Shown: piece after piece, positions 24,663 through 33,348 of the stretch | Layout: each line of letters starts with the position of its first letter | How positions within the stretch are numbered: the stretch's first letter is position 1 | Assembly (NCBI GenBank): GCA_031274555.1 | Contig: JAISPZ010000066.1 | Coordinates: 82,020-119,412, forward strand | From: Bacteroidales bacterium | GTDB lineage: Bacteria > Bacteroidota > Bacteroidia > Bacteroidales > P3 | Direction of reading: 5' to 3' | Length of the DNA: 37,393 nucleotides | Position numbers and translations under genes: made by a program | Notes under the pieces: generated by a model | The model's database searches: none | What the model saw: only the letters and a program-made list of their open reading frames with translations | Told to the model about the DNA's origin: nothing

Positions 24663-24670
24663 CAAAGATA
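24663..24670 (-). promoter_or_regulatory. Candidate -7 element TATCTTTG for the exbB operon
   Basis: Matches TAnnTTTG on the minus strand, about 98 bp before the exbB ATG. A TTTG on the same strand lies only 10 bp upstream (24684-24681), which is too close for the usual -33 box. It is arranged back to back with the cvpA element. Confidence 0.55.
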
Positions 24671-24691
24671 GAAAAAAAACCAAAACTATTG

Positions 24692-24699
24692 TAATTTTG
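24692..24699 (+). promoter_or_regulatory. Candidate -7 element TAATTTTG for cvpA
   Basis: Matches TAnnTTTG on the plus strand and ends only four bases before the cvpA ATG (24704). If it is used, transcription would start at or within a few bases of the start codon, giving a leaderless or nearly leaderless mRNA. Confidence 0.45.
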
Positions 24700-24703
24700 C
24701 AGC

Positions 24704-25147
24704 ATGAATTTTCTCGATATTATTTTTATTATACCTGTTTGTTGGTTCGGATTTTCGGGTTTACGCAAGGGATTTATTATGGAAATCGCTTCCCTGCTGG
24801 CTATAGTAGCAGGGATTTATATTTCGTATAAATTTTCGCATCTCGTTTGTGAGTGGCTGCATTTAACAGGTAGCTATGCCAACGCCACCGCTTTTGTCAT
24901 TACTTTAATTGCCGTAATGATCGGTATATTTTTTCTCGGCAAAGCTCTTGACATTTTTGCGAAAAAACTTTCCCTGTCTTTTTTTAACCGATTGCTCGGT
25001 CTTGCACTTGGATTTGCCAAAGCTCTACTTTTTTGCGGTGTCATAGTTTACCTTATCAACTGCTTCGACCTCGTTTCTAACGAAACTCGCGATAATTCGC
25101 TGTCTTTCCGTTGGATAGAAAGCCTTGTCAATTTAATTATTGCTTGA
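24704..25147 (+). CDS. cvpA: CvpA-family inner-membrane protein
   Basis: A 147-aa protein with four hydrophobic segments and the CvpA opening MNFLDIIFIIPVCWFGFSGLRKGFIMEIASLLAIVAGIYISYKF. It includes FFNRLLGLALGFAKALLF, a typical third-to-fourth helix region. CvpA was named for colicin V production in E. coli; in general it supports envelope homeostasis by an unknown mechanism. The gene is alone on the plus strand, divergent from exbB, and its last 11 bp overlap tail to tail with the amylase gene. Little space remains for terminators between the two. Confidence 0.92.
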   Translation: MNFLDIIFIIPVCWFGFSGLRKGFIMEIASLLAIVAGIYISYKFSHLVCEWLHLTGSYANATAFVITLIAVMIGIFFLGKALDIFAKKLSLSFFNRLLGLALGFAKALLFCGVIVYLINCFDLVSNETRDNSLSFRWIESLVNLIIA

Positions 25148-27911
25148 TAAATTTGGTGCGTCCAGCGTTTAGTTCAAGGATGTACATTCCTTTGGGAAGG
25201 GTGCTGACGTTTATCTTTTCGCCTTTTCTGATATTTCCAACTATCATGCACTTTCCGTGCATTGAGTAAATCTTGAATTTATCCTGATTTTGACAATTTT
25301 TGCATATCACCGTCAGCTCGTCCATAGTGGGATTTGGATAGACCGAAAAACTGTTTGCGGAAGTTGCTGTCACTACTGTTTCGTTCGCCACATTCAAATC
25401 GTTCCAATCGGCTACAAGAGGGGTGAGCGTGTCTATAAGTAATAGAAAACGATGTGGAGGCACAGAAATAGTGGGTGAAGTTCCTGCAATACCTGCCGAA
25501 TTTTGCCTTAAATAGTCGTACCACACTTTGCCTGTTTCAGGCAGAGCTACCGTAGTTGTGATTGTGTCGCCGCTAAAATTGCCGAGTAAGACCATGTTAA
25601 TCACATCAGACGTATATGTATATTTGCGTAAAGATGTGAGCGACCCAATACTGTTGGTAAACGTTGCCGTTCCGCTAACACCCGAAAATACTTCGGAAAA
25701 AGTCCCGCGCAACGCCATAATGTTGCTGTACATACTGTGTACATACTTTCCATCGGGACTGTCTAAGTACTCCCAATGGGTGGGCTTACGCCCCGTACGA
25801 CCATTTTCGTCTATCGAAATATCGTAATTCATCTCACCGAATTGCCATATCATTTTTGGACCTGGAGCAAGAAGTAGAAATGTACTCGAAAGTCCTGCCC
25901 TCAACGCTCTCATATTAGGATTTGCAGCCATATTCCAATTGCCCCACGTCTTAGTTTTATACCCTACCCTTTCCTCATCATGGCTTTCCATATATCCTAC
26001 CCACCCTGGCATACTTTTGATAAGCCCCGAAAAACTGCTGCCGTCTTCATGTCCCATCGCGGATTGACAAAAAGAATTATTTAGATTATTCCATAATATC
26101 ATACCGTCGTTTGCCAAAATAGTTTCTTCGCTGTTTTCTGCAAAGTGTTCTAAAATCATATACGCGCCTGCATCTGCGGATTTTACAGCCTGATAGTAAT
26201 CTTCGAGAATATTTATGCGCGAAGTGTCTTTCTGTCCCCAAAGCGAAACATTATCTCCCGAATTAACCTGCGTTAATCCTTTGCTCAAGTCGAAACGATA
26301 ACCGTCTATCCTGTATTCTTTGAGCCAATAGTCAAGTGAACGCTTAAAATATTTTCGCGTAGCTTGGCTCTCGTGATTAAGGTCGTTGCCAACATTGTAC
26401 GGATGTTTCGCTATTGGATTGGCGTAGGGGCTGTTGGCAGCGGGGCGGTTATTCGCGTCGTCCCACCACATTTTTGCGAGTGGACTTTCGCCCCAGCAGT
26501 GGTTGAAAACTACGTCGAGGATTACTGCTATTCCACGTTTATGACATTCGTCGATAAAGTGTTTATAATCGTTCGGAGTGCCATACGCTTTGTCGGGCGC
26601 AAAATAAAATGTCGGATTATATCCCCAACTGTCGTTGCCATCAAATTCCATTATGGGCATAATTTCAATTGCATTAACGCCAAGTTCTTTAAGATAGTCG
26701 AGCTTTGCTTCCGCCGCCTTTACCGTTCCCTGCTCCGTAAAGTCCCTGAAAAGTAATTCGTATATGATGAGCTGTTCTTTTGGGGGACGTACAAATGTGT
26801 TGTTCTGCCAAGCATACACGTCAGTTGCTGTCGAAAAAACAGATACCGTTCCACTCGTTTTTTCGGACGGATATTTTTGTAGATTGGGATATACTGACGA
26901 TGTTATATATTTATCATTCCAGGGGTCGAGAATTTTTGTGCAATATGGGTCGCCAACTCTAATCGTGCCATCAACCAAATACTGAAAAGCGTACTCTGTG
27001 TTGGCTTGCAGTCCATGAATTGTCATCCAAAAATAATCTCCATCTTTTTTCATCAGGTAATCGTTGCTTATATTCCAATTATTGAAGTCCCCGATAAGAA
27101 AAATATTTGCTTTGCCCTGCGCGTAAAGCGAGAATGAGGCGGAATCAGTGCCATAATAAACTGTTATGCCGTCCTGCAAGCCGTCTGGACGAGTTGATGT
27201 TTGCACATCTTTCGTCACACATACGAAAACGGTGTCGGTGACTGTATTCGCACCGTCAGTGGCAGAAGCGACTACGTCGTAGTTTCCCTCTGTGTTGAAA
27301 GTATATTGCAACGAAAGTGTTGATGCAGCGGTCGTTTGAAGCGGAGTGCCGTTTACAGAAATGGAGAGGGATGTGCTCAAAATCGCATTTGCAGTAAGTG
27401 TCAGCGTTTCATTTTTGTTTATGAGCAGCGTTTTTTGTGAGGGACTTTCAAACGATACCGAGAGTTGTGCACTGATAACATCTACGAAAATATCGGCGTT
27501 CCCAACGTCTTTGCCCTCTTTGGAGTTGTCCCCCGAACGAAATACAAAGGCAAGTTTTTTTATGGTGTCGCCTGCAACAACGCCATAATACTCTCTCATG
27601 TTCGGTGTGATGATTAGCTTCCAAAGGTTGTTTCCCAATGACTGCAGCTTATATTTGGCGGCGTTGTCGCCCCACGCGGGTGCGTATTTCCAGTCGCTAC
27701 TACCTGTGCTTTTGTCGGTGATAACGCCTGCGTGCGCATATACTTCGCCTGCGTAGTCTATCAGCCCTTTGTTACCTTCGGCTGCATTAAAAATAACTTG
27801 TACTTCGCCACTGTACTCGGTCGTAACAATGGACGGAGTTGTGGTGACAACTTGTGCCTGCGCAAATGCGCAAGAAATAGCGATACAGAATGATAGAGTT
27901 AATTTTTTCAT
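25137..27911 (-). CDS. Secreted GH13 alpha-amylase with T9SS C-terminal sorting domain
   Basis: A 924-aa exported glycoside hydrolase. Order: signal peptide (MKKLTLSFCIAISCAFAQA); a DUF4961-like domain (about 22-145); an Ig/PKD-like segment (about 150-235); a CBM48-like domain (about 248-345, FLIGDFNNWN); the GH13 barrel (about 380-740); and a C-terminal type A sorting domain (about 850-924, SVYPNPTMDELTV ... ILELNAGRTKFIKQ). Catalytic residues: D541 nucleophile (GYRFDLSKG), E588 acid/base (ILEHFAEN), D645 (ESHDEER), and H471 in DVVFNH. It should cut alpha-1,4 (or 1,6) glucans outside the cell after export through the Sec and type IX systems. No sus/PUL genes surround it. Confidence 0.93.
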   Translation of the reverse strand: MKKLTLSFCIAISCAFAQAQVVTTTPSIVTTEYSGEVQVIFNAAEGNKGLIDYAGEVYAHAGVITDKSTGSSDWKYAPAWGDNAAKYKLQSLGNNLWKLIITPNMREYYGVVAGDTIKKLAFVFRSGDNSKEGKDVGNADIFVDVISAQLSVSFESPSQKTLLINKNETLTLTANAILSTSLSISVNGTPLQTTAASTLSLQYTFNTEGNYDVVASATDGANTVTDTVFVCVTKDVQTSTRPDGLQDGITVYYGTDSASFSLYAQGKANIFLIGDFNNWNISNDYLMKKDGDYFWMTIHGLQANTEYAFQYLVDGTIRVGDPYCTKILDPWNDKYITSSVYPNLQKYPSEKTSGTVSVFSTATDVYAWQNNTFVRPPKEQLIIYELLFRDFTEQGTVKAAEAKLDYLKELGVNAIEIMPIMEFDGNDSWGYNPTFYFAPDKAYGTPNDYKHFIDECHKRGIAVILDVVFNHCWGESPLAKMWWDDANNRPAANSPYANPIAKHPYNVGNDLNHESQATRKYFKRSLDYWLKEYRIDGYRFDLSKGLTQVNSGDNVSLWGQKDTSRINILEDYYQAVKSADAGAYMILEHFAENSEETILANDGMILWNNLNNSFCQSAMGHEDGSSFSGLIKSMPGWVGYMESHDEERVGYKTKTWGNWNMAANPNMRALRAGLSSTFLLLAPGPKMIWQFGEMNYDISIDENGRTGRKPTHWEYLDSPDGKYVHSMYSNIMALRGTFSEVFSGVSGTATFTNSIGSLTSLRKYTYTSDVINMVLLGNFSGDTITTTVALPETGKVWYDYLRQNSAGIAGTSPTISVPPHRFLLLIDTLTPLVADWNDLNVANETVVTATSANSFSVYPNPTMDELTVICKNCQNQDKFKIYSMHGKCMIVGNIRKGEKINVSTLPKGMYILELNAGRTKFIKQ

Positions 27912-27922
27912 GATGCTTTTGA

Positions 27923-28149
27923 TTAATTGTTAATTGTCAATTGTCAATTGTCAATTGTTGCTGACGCAATTGTTGTTTGTGTATGTTGTTTGTGTATGTT
28001 GTTTGTGTATGTTGTTTGTGTTTGTTGTTTGTGTTTGTTGTTTGTGTTTGTTGTTTGTGTTTGTTGTTTGTGCTTGTTGTTTGTGTTTGTTGTTTGTGTA
28101 TGTTGAATAGTTTTCGGTTCTCGTAATTCGTAATTCGTAATTCGTAATT
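27923..28149 (+). repeat. Intergenic repeats: ten 13-bp tandem copies with flanking short repeats
   Basis: The 240-bp gap between trmD and the amylase gene is almost all repeat. Positions 27923-27957 hold caattgt-type units. Positions 27971-28100 hold exactly ten copies of a 13-bp unit tgttgtttgtgtN with few changes (mainly a/t at the last base). Positions 28123-28149 hold the gtaattc units. The array is strongly strand-biased: G/T on the given strand, hence A/C on the transcribed-gene strand. Open frames across it (T, N, Q, K and H residues) are artefacts of the repeat. Confidence 0.9.
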
Positions 28150-28151
28150 GG

Positions 28152-28820
28152 TTAAAGTAGGTCCGAACGCTTGGCTTTCGTTCGCTGCAACGACTGCTCG
28201 TACCGCCATTCGGCAATGAGCCTGTCGTTGCCGCTTAGCAGTATGTCGGGGACTTTCCAACCGTTGTAATCGGCTGGACGAGTGTAAACAGGAGGCGAAA
28301 GCAATCCATCGTTCTGAAAGGAGTCGCTCAAAGCCGAAGTTTCGTCGTTCAAAACACCCGGAATAAGGCGCACAACCGCATCAGTAACAACGGCAGCAGC
28401 CATTTCACCACCTGAAAGCACGTAGTCGCCGATGGAAATTTCGCGCGTGATAAAATGCTCACGCACTCGCTCGTCTATCCCTTTGTAATGACCGCAAAGG
28501 AAAATAATATGTTTTTTTAGCGACAACTCATTCGCAGTCTTTTGCGTGAGAACAGGCGCGTCTGGAGTGAGAAAAATAATTTCGTCCGCAGGCTGTAAAG
28601 CCTTAAGACAGTGCGCTATCGGATCTATCGACATCACCATCCCAGCACCGCCTCCGTAAGGCTCATCGTCCACAGAGCGATGTTTGTCGTTGCTGTAATC
28701 GCGCAAATTATGAAGCGTTATCGTAACACATCGTTTCTCCTTTGCCCGCTTCACGATGGAATGTTCGAGAAAGCCACAAAACATTTCGGGAAAAAGGGAA
28801 ATAATGTCTATATGCATCAT
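28152..28820 (-). CDS. trmD: tRNA (guanine-N1-)-methyltransferase TrmD
   Basis: A 222-aa SPOUT methyltransferase that makes m1G37 in tRNAs reading CNN and some other codons, preventing +1 frameshifts. Visible signatures: [11 protein letters not shown] at the start, [25 protein letters not shown] and [11 protein letters not shown], the knot region that binds AdoMet. The length fits the family (about 220-255 aa). The start overlaps the stop of the DUF349 gene (ATGA), although a second ATG follows at once (28817). It is not in the rpsP-rimM-trmD-rplS operon seen in many other phyla. Confidence 0.97.
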   Translation of the reverse strand: MMHIDIISLFPEMFCGFLEHSIVKRAKEKRCVTITLHNLRDYSNDKHRSVDDEPYGGGAGMVMSIDPIAHCLKALQPADEIIFLTPDAPVLTQKTANELSLKKHIIFLCGHYKGIDERVREHFITREISIGDYVLSGGEMAAAVVTDAVVRLIPGVLNDETSALSDSFQNDGLLSPPVYTRPADYNGWKVPDILLSGNDRLIAEWRYEQSLQRTKAKRSDLL

Positions 28821-31258
28821 TTTTTTCTTAAACTTCTCTTTGGACGATTAAACACTGCGGATTTATTTCCCTCGCTCCTGTCTTTATTTTCGCTTCTGTT
28901 TTCGCTTTTATTCTCGTTACCATGCAGCATTTTCAACTTCGCTTCCATAAGGGCAAGTTCTTCTTTTGCCTTTTGAATTTTTGCCTCAAATTCTTCTCTT
29001 AAAATGTCGGCGTTCTTGGAGCGGGATAAAAATCCTATGTTATTTTCCCAAGTGATAATATCGCTACGCAACATTTGTGATCTACGCAATAAGGTCTGCA
29101 TATTTTTCGACGAAACTGTTTCCGCACTCTCAAGCGTATCAATCCAACGTTTGGGACGTTCGCCCAAAAGAGCAAATTTTGTGTCAATTTCGGCACGAAA
29201 CTGTTTGTAGATATTTTCTTTTTCTGCTACAGGGACAAATCCGATTTCTGTCCAACGCCGCTGAATGTCCTTGACAGTAGTGATAAATCCGTCCTTGTCC
29301 GCAGCGGGATCGAGTGCTTTGACTTCTTCTATTAATGCTTTTTTTGCTTCGAGATTTTCGGTTTCGCCTGCCTGTCGCTGCTCAAAAATTGTTTTCTTTT
29401 GATTAAAAAATTCGTCACACGCAGTACGAAAACGTTTCCATATTTTTTCCGACTGCTTTTCGGGAACAGGACCTATCTCTTTCCACTGACGCTGCAATTC
29501 TTTAATTTCAGACGTGGCTTTGCGCCAATCTTCCCGCTGTTGAGCGATAAGTTCCGCCTTTACTGCCAAATCAAACTTTTGTTCGTAATTGCGCTTCTTT
29601 TCTTCCATAAGGGAACGGAAATAATTTTTCTTCGCTTCGTAAAAATTATTCATCGCAGCACGAAAACGCTCCCAAATTTGATCGTTCTGCTTTTCGGGAG
29701 CGCGACCTACGTTTTTCCAAATTTTCATCAGCTCTTCCGCTTCTACGGTTTTTGCGTTCCAATCTTTGATAGAAGTGTAATTTTCACCCGCAAGGGCTTC
29801 CATCTTTTCGCAGAGTGCCTGTTTTGCCAACAGGTTTTGCTTTTGTTCTTCGGAGAGTAATTCTTCTGCCTGCTTGCGCCTTGAACCTATTACATCGCTC
29901 GCCGCCTTGAAGCGATCCCAAATTTCATCACGTTTTTCCGGCGCGACAGGTCCCGTTTCTTTCCAACGATCATGCAGACGATGAAGTGCATTGGATGCTC
30001 TGTTTATATTTTCCTCAAGCAGTAATGCTTCGGCTTCTTCACAGAGTTTTATTTTTTCTTCGAGATTTTTTTTGTAGTCAAGGTTTCTCAACTCTACGTT
30101 CATCTTGACTTTGTCGAAAAATCTATCGGTGAGAAATTGATAGTTGCTCCAAAGATCGTTATTGACAAGACGACTTACAGGATGAATGTTTTTCCATTTT
30201 TCTGACAGTTCCTTGAAAGCATCATACATGTTTTTAAGTGGAATATCGCTATCGACAAGTGTGCGCAATTCTTCGAGGAGTGCTTTTTTCCTGACAAGAT
30301 TTTCTTCCATCAATTTTTCCAAATCTTCCCGCTCTTTTTTCAGAATATTCTTGATATGATTATTCACTTCACGAAACGATTTTTCTGTGTCGTCCTCAAA
30401 GACAAATTCGCCTTTTTCTTCCTCTATTTCGCTGTAACGGTTAAATGCTTGCTGACGGACCTCGGCAGTGAGTTCGCGGTAGCGAATTTTGAGTTGTGAG
30501 ATGATATTGCTGTGTGGCTTCAACTGTTTTTCACTTGCGAAATCTTGAAGTTTTTTTACGATGTCTTCACGAGAGAGTGATGACAGTACGGCATCGTCCA
30601 CCTGCTCTTGCTCTTCGGGTGTGTCGTCTGGGGAGTCTTCGGCGGTGGGGGCAGTTGTTGTTGCGGATGGCTCGGCTGTGGGAACTTCGGCAGGTTCAGA
30701 CGTTTCTGCTATGGTTACCGTAGGTTCAACGGTGGGGGCTTCGGCAGCTGTTGGAGGGGATGGCTCGACATCAAGGACTTCGGCGGCTGGCTCAACAACA
30801 TTTTCAGCGGTCGGCTCAACAACATTTTCAGCGGTCGGCTCAACAACATTTTCAGCGGTCGGCTCAACAACATCCGTAGCGGTCGGCTCAACAACATTTT
30901 CAGCAGTCGGCTCAATAACATCCGTAGCAGTCGGCTCAATAACATCCGTAGCAGTCGGCTCAACAACATCCGTAGCAGTCGGCTCAACAACATCCGTAGC
31001 GGTCGGCTCAACAACATTTTCAGCAGTCGGCTCAATAACATCCGTAGCAGTCGGCTCAACAACATCCGTAGCAGTCGGCTCAACTTCATCCGCAGCAGTC
31101 GGCTCAACTTCAAATTCGTCAGTAGCTGTTGGCTCTATAGTAGCAGGAGTATCAACAACATCTTCCTCTACAGCGGGCACAACCTGAGTGGGTGCAGACG
31201 TTTCTGCAACAGCTTCTCCCGGTATAACAATCTTTTCTTCTTCCATAAAAAAAGGCAT
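28817..31258 (-). CDS. DUF349-repeat protein with long acidic EPTA-repeat N-terminus
   Basis: An 813-aa cytoplasmic protein of unknown function. Residues about 20-190 are an acidic low-complexity region built of 8-residue units ([24 protein letters not shown]). Residues about 200-770 are helical and hold about five DUF349 repeats, recognisable by [57 protein letters not shown] and [19 protein letters not shown]. The end is basic (RPKRSLRKK). DUF349 proteins are widespread in Bacteroidetes with no settled role. The 4-bp overlap with trmD suggests coupled expression. The repetitive N-terminus is probably disordered and variable in length. Confidence 0.92.
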   Translation of the reverse strand: MPFFMEEEKIVIPGEAVAETSAPTQVVPAVEEDVVDTPATIEPTATDEFEVEPTAADEVEPTATDVVEPTATDVIEPTAENVVEPTATDVVEPTATDVVEPTATDVIEPTATDVIEPTAENVVEPTATDVVEPTAENVVEPTAENVVEPTAENVVEPAAEVLDVEPSPPTAAEAPTVEPTVTIAETSEPAEVPTAEPSATTTAPTAEDSPDDTPEEQEQVDDAVLSSLSREDIVKKLQDFASEKQLKPHSNIISQLKIRYRELTAEVRQQAFNRYSEIEEEKGEFVFEDDTEKSFREVNNHIKNILKKEREDLEKLMEENLVRKKALLEELRTLVDSDIPLKNMYDAFKELSEKWKNIHPVSRLVNNDLWSNYQFLTDRFFDKVKMNVELRNLDYKKNLEEKIKLCEEAEALLLEENINRASNALHRLHDRWKETGPVAPEKRDEIWDRFKAASDVIGSRRKQAEELLSEEQKQNLLAKQALCEKMEALAGENYTSIKDWNAKTVEAEELMKIWKNVGRAPEKQNDQIWERFRAAMNNFYEAKKNYFRSLMEEKKRNYEQKFDLAVKAELIAQQREDWRKATSEIKELQRQWKEIGPVPEKQSEKIWKRFRTACDEFFNQKKTIFEQRQAGETENLEAKKALIEEVKALDPAADKDGFITTVKDIQRRWTEIGFVPVAEKENIYKQFRAEIDTKFALLGERPKRWIDTLESAETVSSKNMQTLLRRSQMLRSDIITWENNIGFLSRSKNADILREEFEAKIQKAKEELALMEAKLKMLHGNENKSENRSENKDRSEGNKSAVFNRPKRSLRKK
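30787..31113 (-). repeat. 24-bp tandem repeats encoding EPTA units
   Basis: About 13-14 copies of a 24-bp unit (cggctcaacaacatccgtag plus four bases, given strand) in two main sequence types, ending in TDV or ENV when translated. The units differ by few bases, so recent expansion or gene conversion is likely. Since 24 is a multiple of three, copy-number changes stay in frame. The plus-strand open frames over this stretch (Ser/Val/Gly-rich or Ser/Asn/Arg-rich) are shadows. Confidence 0.9.
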
Positions 31259-31364
31259 TTCGTATGTTTATAAACTGTTTTTCATCGGTCATATAGAACT
31301 CGCAAATAAATATTTATCCTCGTATGCAAATATTTGTCATGTTAGTTTCATTTAACGCGAACGA

Positions 31365-31372
31365 CAAATATA
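31365..31372 (-). promoter_or_regulatory. Candidate -7 element TATATTTG for the DUF349-trmD operon
   Basis: Matches TAnnTTTG on the minus strand, about 107 bp before the DUF349 gene ATG. No matching -33 box was found. Confidence 0.45.
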
Positions 31373-31647
31373 CGATTAAGTAGAATTAAATGCAACGTGA
31401 TAAGTCTCTTTTTTTAAGCATTATTAAAAATATTTGGAATGTCTTTCCGAAAACATTCGATTTTAGTTTTCATATTTTCAGTAACATTTTTGACACAAAA
31501 GAATTGTTGAAAGCCTTAATTTTTCAGGCGTAGCACGACTAATTTACAGGTCTTCGTTCCGACCGCCTGTCGCGAAATCAAACCTCAAATTTGATACGTG
31601 ATATTAGTTTTCACAATGTCTAAAAAAAAGAATTGACCAAAAATGCT

Positions 31648-31655
31648 TAAATTTG
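31648..31655 (+). promoter_or_regulatory. Candidate -7 element TAAATTTG for trxB
   Basis: Matches TAnnTTTG on the plus strand, 25 bp before the trxB ATG, giving a short leader. The -33 TTTG is absent or degenerate. Confidence 0.5.
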
Positions 31656-31680
31656 GCGGAATACAAACAATTATTTTTCT

Positions 31681-32610
31681 ATGGAGCAAATTAAATGTCT
31701 TATTATCGGCTCCGGTCCCGCCGGATGTACAGCCGCCATTTACGCTGCACGAGCTGAACTTAATCCTGTCCTCTACGAAGGTCTGCAACCCGGAGGACAA
31801 CTTACTATTACTACCGAAATTGAAAATTATCCGGGTTTTCCCGATGGTGTTACAGGTCCCGAACTAATGGAAATAATGAAGAAGCAGGCTCTGCGCTTCA
31901 AAGCCGATTTTCGCAGCGGTCTTGTCACAAAGGTGGACTTTTCCAAACGTCCATTTATTATCACTATTGACGAAAAAACGGAAGTCGCCGCACAGACCGT
32001 AATTATTGCGACAGGTGCGTCTGCCAACTGGCTAAAGCTGCCAAGCGAAGAAAAATTCAAAGGTATGGGAGTTTCCGCCTGTGCCACGTGTGACGGCTTT
32101 TTCTATCGCGGACAAGACGTTGCCGTTGTCGGCGGTGGCGACACTGCCCTTGAAGAAGCATCTTATTTGAGCAATATCTGCAATAAGGTATATATGATTG
32201 TCAGACGTGATGTTTTTAGAGCGTCAAAAGCAATGCAGCAGCGCGTTACAAGTATTCCGAATATTGAGGTTCTTTGGAATCATGTAACGGAAGAAATTAT
32301 TGGGGACGACAGCGGTGTTACAGGCGCAAGACTCAAAAACGTTAAAACAAACGAAGAAAAAAAGATAGACGTTACAGGTTTTTTTGTCGCTATCGGTCAT
32401 ACGCCTAATACCTCCATATTCTGTGGGCATTTGGATATGCACGACAGCGGATATATTAAGACTAAGCCCGGAACGACTCAAACGTCAGTGTCGGGTGTAT
32501 TTGCCGCAGGCGATGTTCAGGATTTACATTTTCGTCAGGCGGTAACTTCTGCGGGAACAGGCTGTATGGCGGCAATAGAAGCAGAAAGATTTTTAATCGA
32601 ACAAGCGTAA
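31681..32610 (+). CDS. trxB: Thioredoxin reductase (NADPH)
   Basis: A 309-aa flavoprotein that reduces thioredoxin with NADPH. It shows the FAD-binding GSGPAG (10-15), the redox pair CATC (C134 and C137), the NADPH-binding VVGGGDTALEEA, and the C-terminal FAD motif GVFAAGDVQDLHFRQAVTSAGTGCMAA. Length and motif order are those of the low-molecular-weight bacterial enzyme. It is the first gene of a plus-strand run trxB, elbB-like, MCE, with gaps of 54 and 27 bp. Confidence 0.98.
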   Translation: MEQIKCLIIGSGPAGCTAAIYAARAELNPVLYEGLQPGGQLTITTEIENYPGFPDGVTGPELMEIMKKQALRFKADFRSGLVTKVDFSKRPFIITIDEKTEVAAQTVIIATGASANWLKLPSEEKFKGMGVSACATCDGFFYRGQDVAVVGGGDTALEEASYLSNICNKVYMIVRRDVFRASKAMQQRVTSIPNIEVLWNHVTEEIIGDDSGVTGARLKNVKTNEEKKIDVTGFFVAIGHTPNTSIFCGHLDMHDSGYIKTKPGTTQTSVSGVFAAGDVQDLHFRQAVTSAGTGCMAAIEAERFLIEQA

Positions 32611-32664
32611 CAAGAATAAACATATTTTCAAAACAAATTTTGAACACACACAAATGACAAACGT

Positions 32665-33321
32665 ATGAAAAAATTCGCAGTAATTCTTGCAGGATGTGGA
32701 AACAAAGACGGAGCTGAAATAGGCGAATCGCTAACCACACTCCTTTCTATTGACCAATGCGGAGTGTCTTACGATATTTTTGCTCCAGACAAGCAGGTAT
32801 TCCATACTCTCAACTACATTACAGGGGAAGAAATACCCGACAGGCGCAATGTGATGCTCGAAGCGGCACGTATTGCACGCGGAGATATAAGACCGCTAAG
32901 CGAATACGCAGCTGCCAACTATGACGCGCTTGTGCTTCCCGGAGGCTTTGGTGCGGCAAAAAATTTATGCGACTACGCTATCAAGGGTGCGGAAATGACT
33001 GTCGATAAAGAGGTAGAGAAAGCAGTGTTAGACACTCACACACTTGGTAAGCCCATTGGCGCACTCTGTATCGCACCTGTTATAATCGCAAAACTTATTC
33101 CAAATGCCAACGTTACAAGTGGCAACGACCCCGATACGATTAAAAATATGTTAGAGATGGGTGCGCGACATACTCCAACGCAGGCGGGGGAATATGTGTA
33201 TGACGCGGAAAATAACCTGTACTCTACCCCTTGTTATATGCTGCCAAACGCTCGAATTAGCGAAGTGTATAGCGGTGTATTTAATATGATAAAAGCGATG
33301 GTCGCTTCTATACTTCCATAG
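32665..33321 (+). CDS. elbB: ElbB-like DJ-1/PfpI superfamily protein
   Basis: A 218-aa protein of the ElbB (sigma cross-reacting protein 27A) group in the DJ-1/PfpI superfamily. It starts KKFAVILAGCGNKDGAEIGESLTTLLSIDQCG, typical for ElbB. The nucleophile-elbow cysteine is C135 in IGALCIAP, preceded by LVLPGGFGAAKNL. E. coli ElbB has weak glyoxalase III activity in vitro and was linked to isoprenoid synthesis; its cellular role is not settled. Cotranscription with trxB is likely and would fit a role in thiol or carbonyl stress, which is inference. Confidence 0.93.
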   Translation: MKKFAVILAGCGNKDGAEIGESLTTLLSIDQCGVSYDIFAPDKQVFHTLNYITGEEIPDRRNVMLEAARIARGDIRPLSEYAAANYDALVLPGGFGAAKNLCDYAIKGAEMTVDKEVEKAVLDTHTLGKPIGALCIAPVIIAKLIPNANVTSGNDPDTIKNMLEMGARHTPTQAGEYVYDAENNLYSTPCYMLPNARISEVYSGVFNMIKAMVASILP

Positions 33322-33348
33322 CGGCTTCCATCATAAAACAATAATAAA

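Larger units (their letters stand above)
31259..31680. other. Divergent intergenic region between DUF349 gene and trxB
   Basis: A 422-bp AT-rich gap without a supported gene. It holds two candidate -7 elements, one for each direction, reported separately. The stretch 31380-31620 shows no clear repeat or reading frame; a small RNA or regulatory sites cannot be excluded from sequence alone. Confidence 0.6.

Noticed and set aside
27971-28100. Possible CRISPR array
   Set aside because: The 13-bp units are contiguous, without spacers, and no cas genes are in the window.
27937-28260. Minus-strand frames coding repeated Thr-Asn-Gln-Lys-His
   Set aside because: Translation of the 13-bp tandem array; no start context and no protein-like segment.
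30561-31273. Long plus-strand open frames rich in Ser/Val/Gly or Ser/Asn/Arg, and a minus-strand Leu/Arg/Met-rich frame
   Set aside because: They lie on the 24-bp repeats of the DUF349 gene, where a period divisible by three keeps several frames open. The composition is pure repeat translation with no domain.
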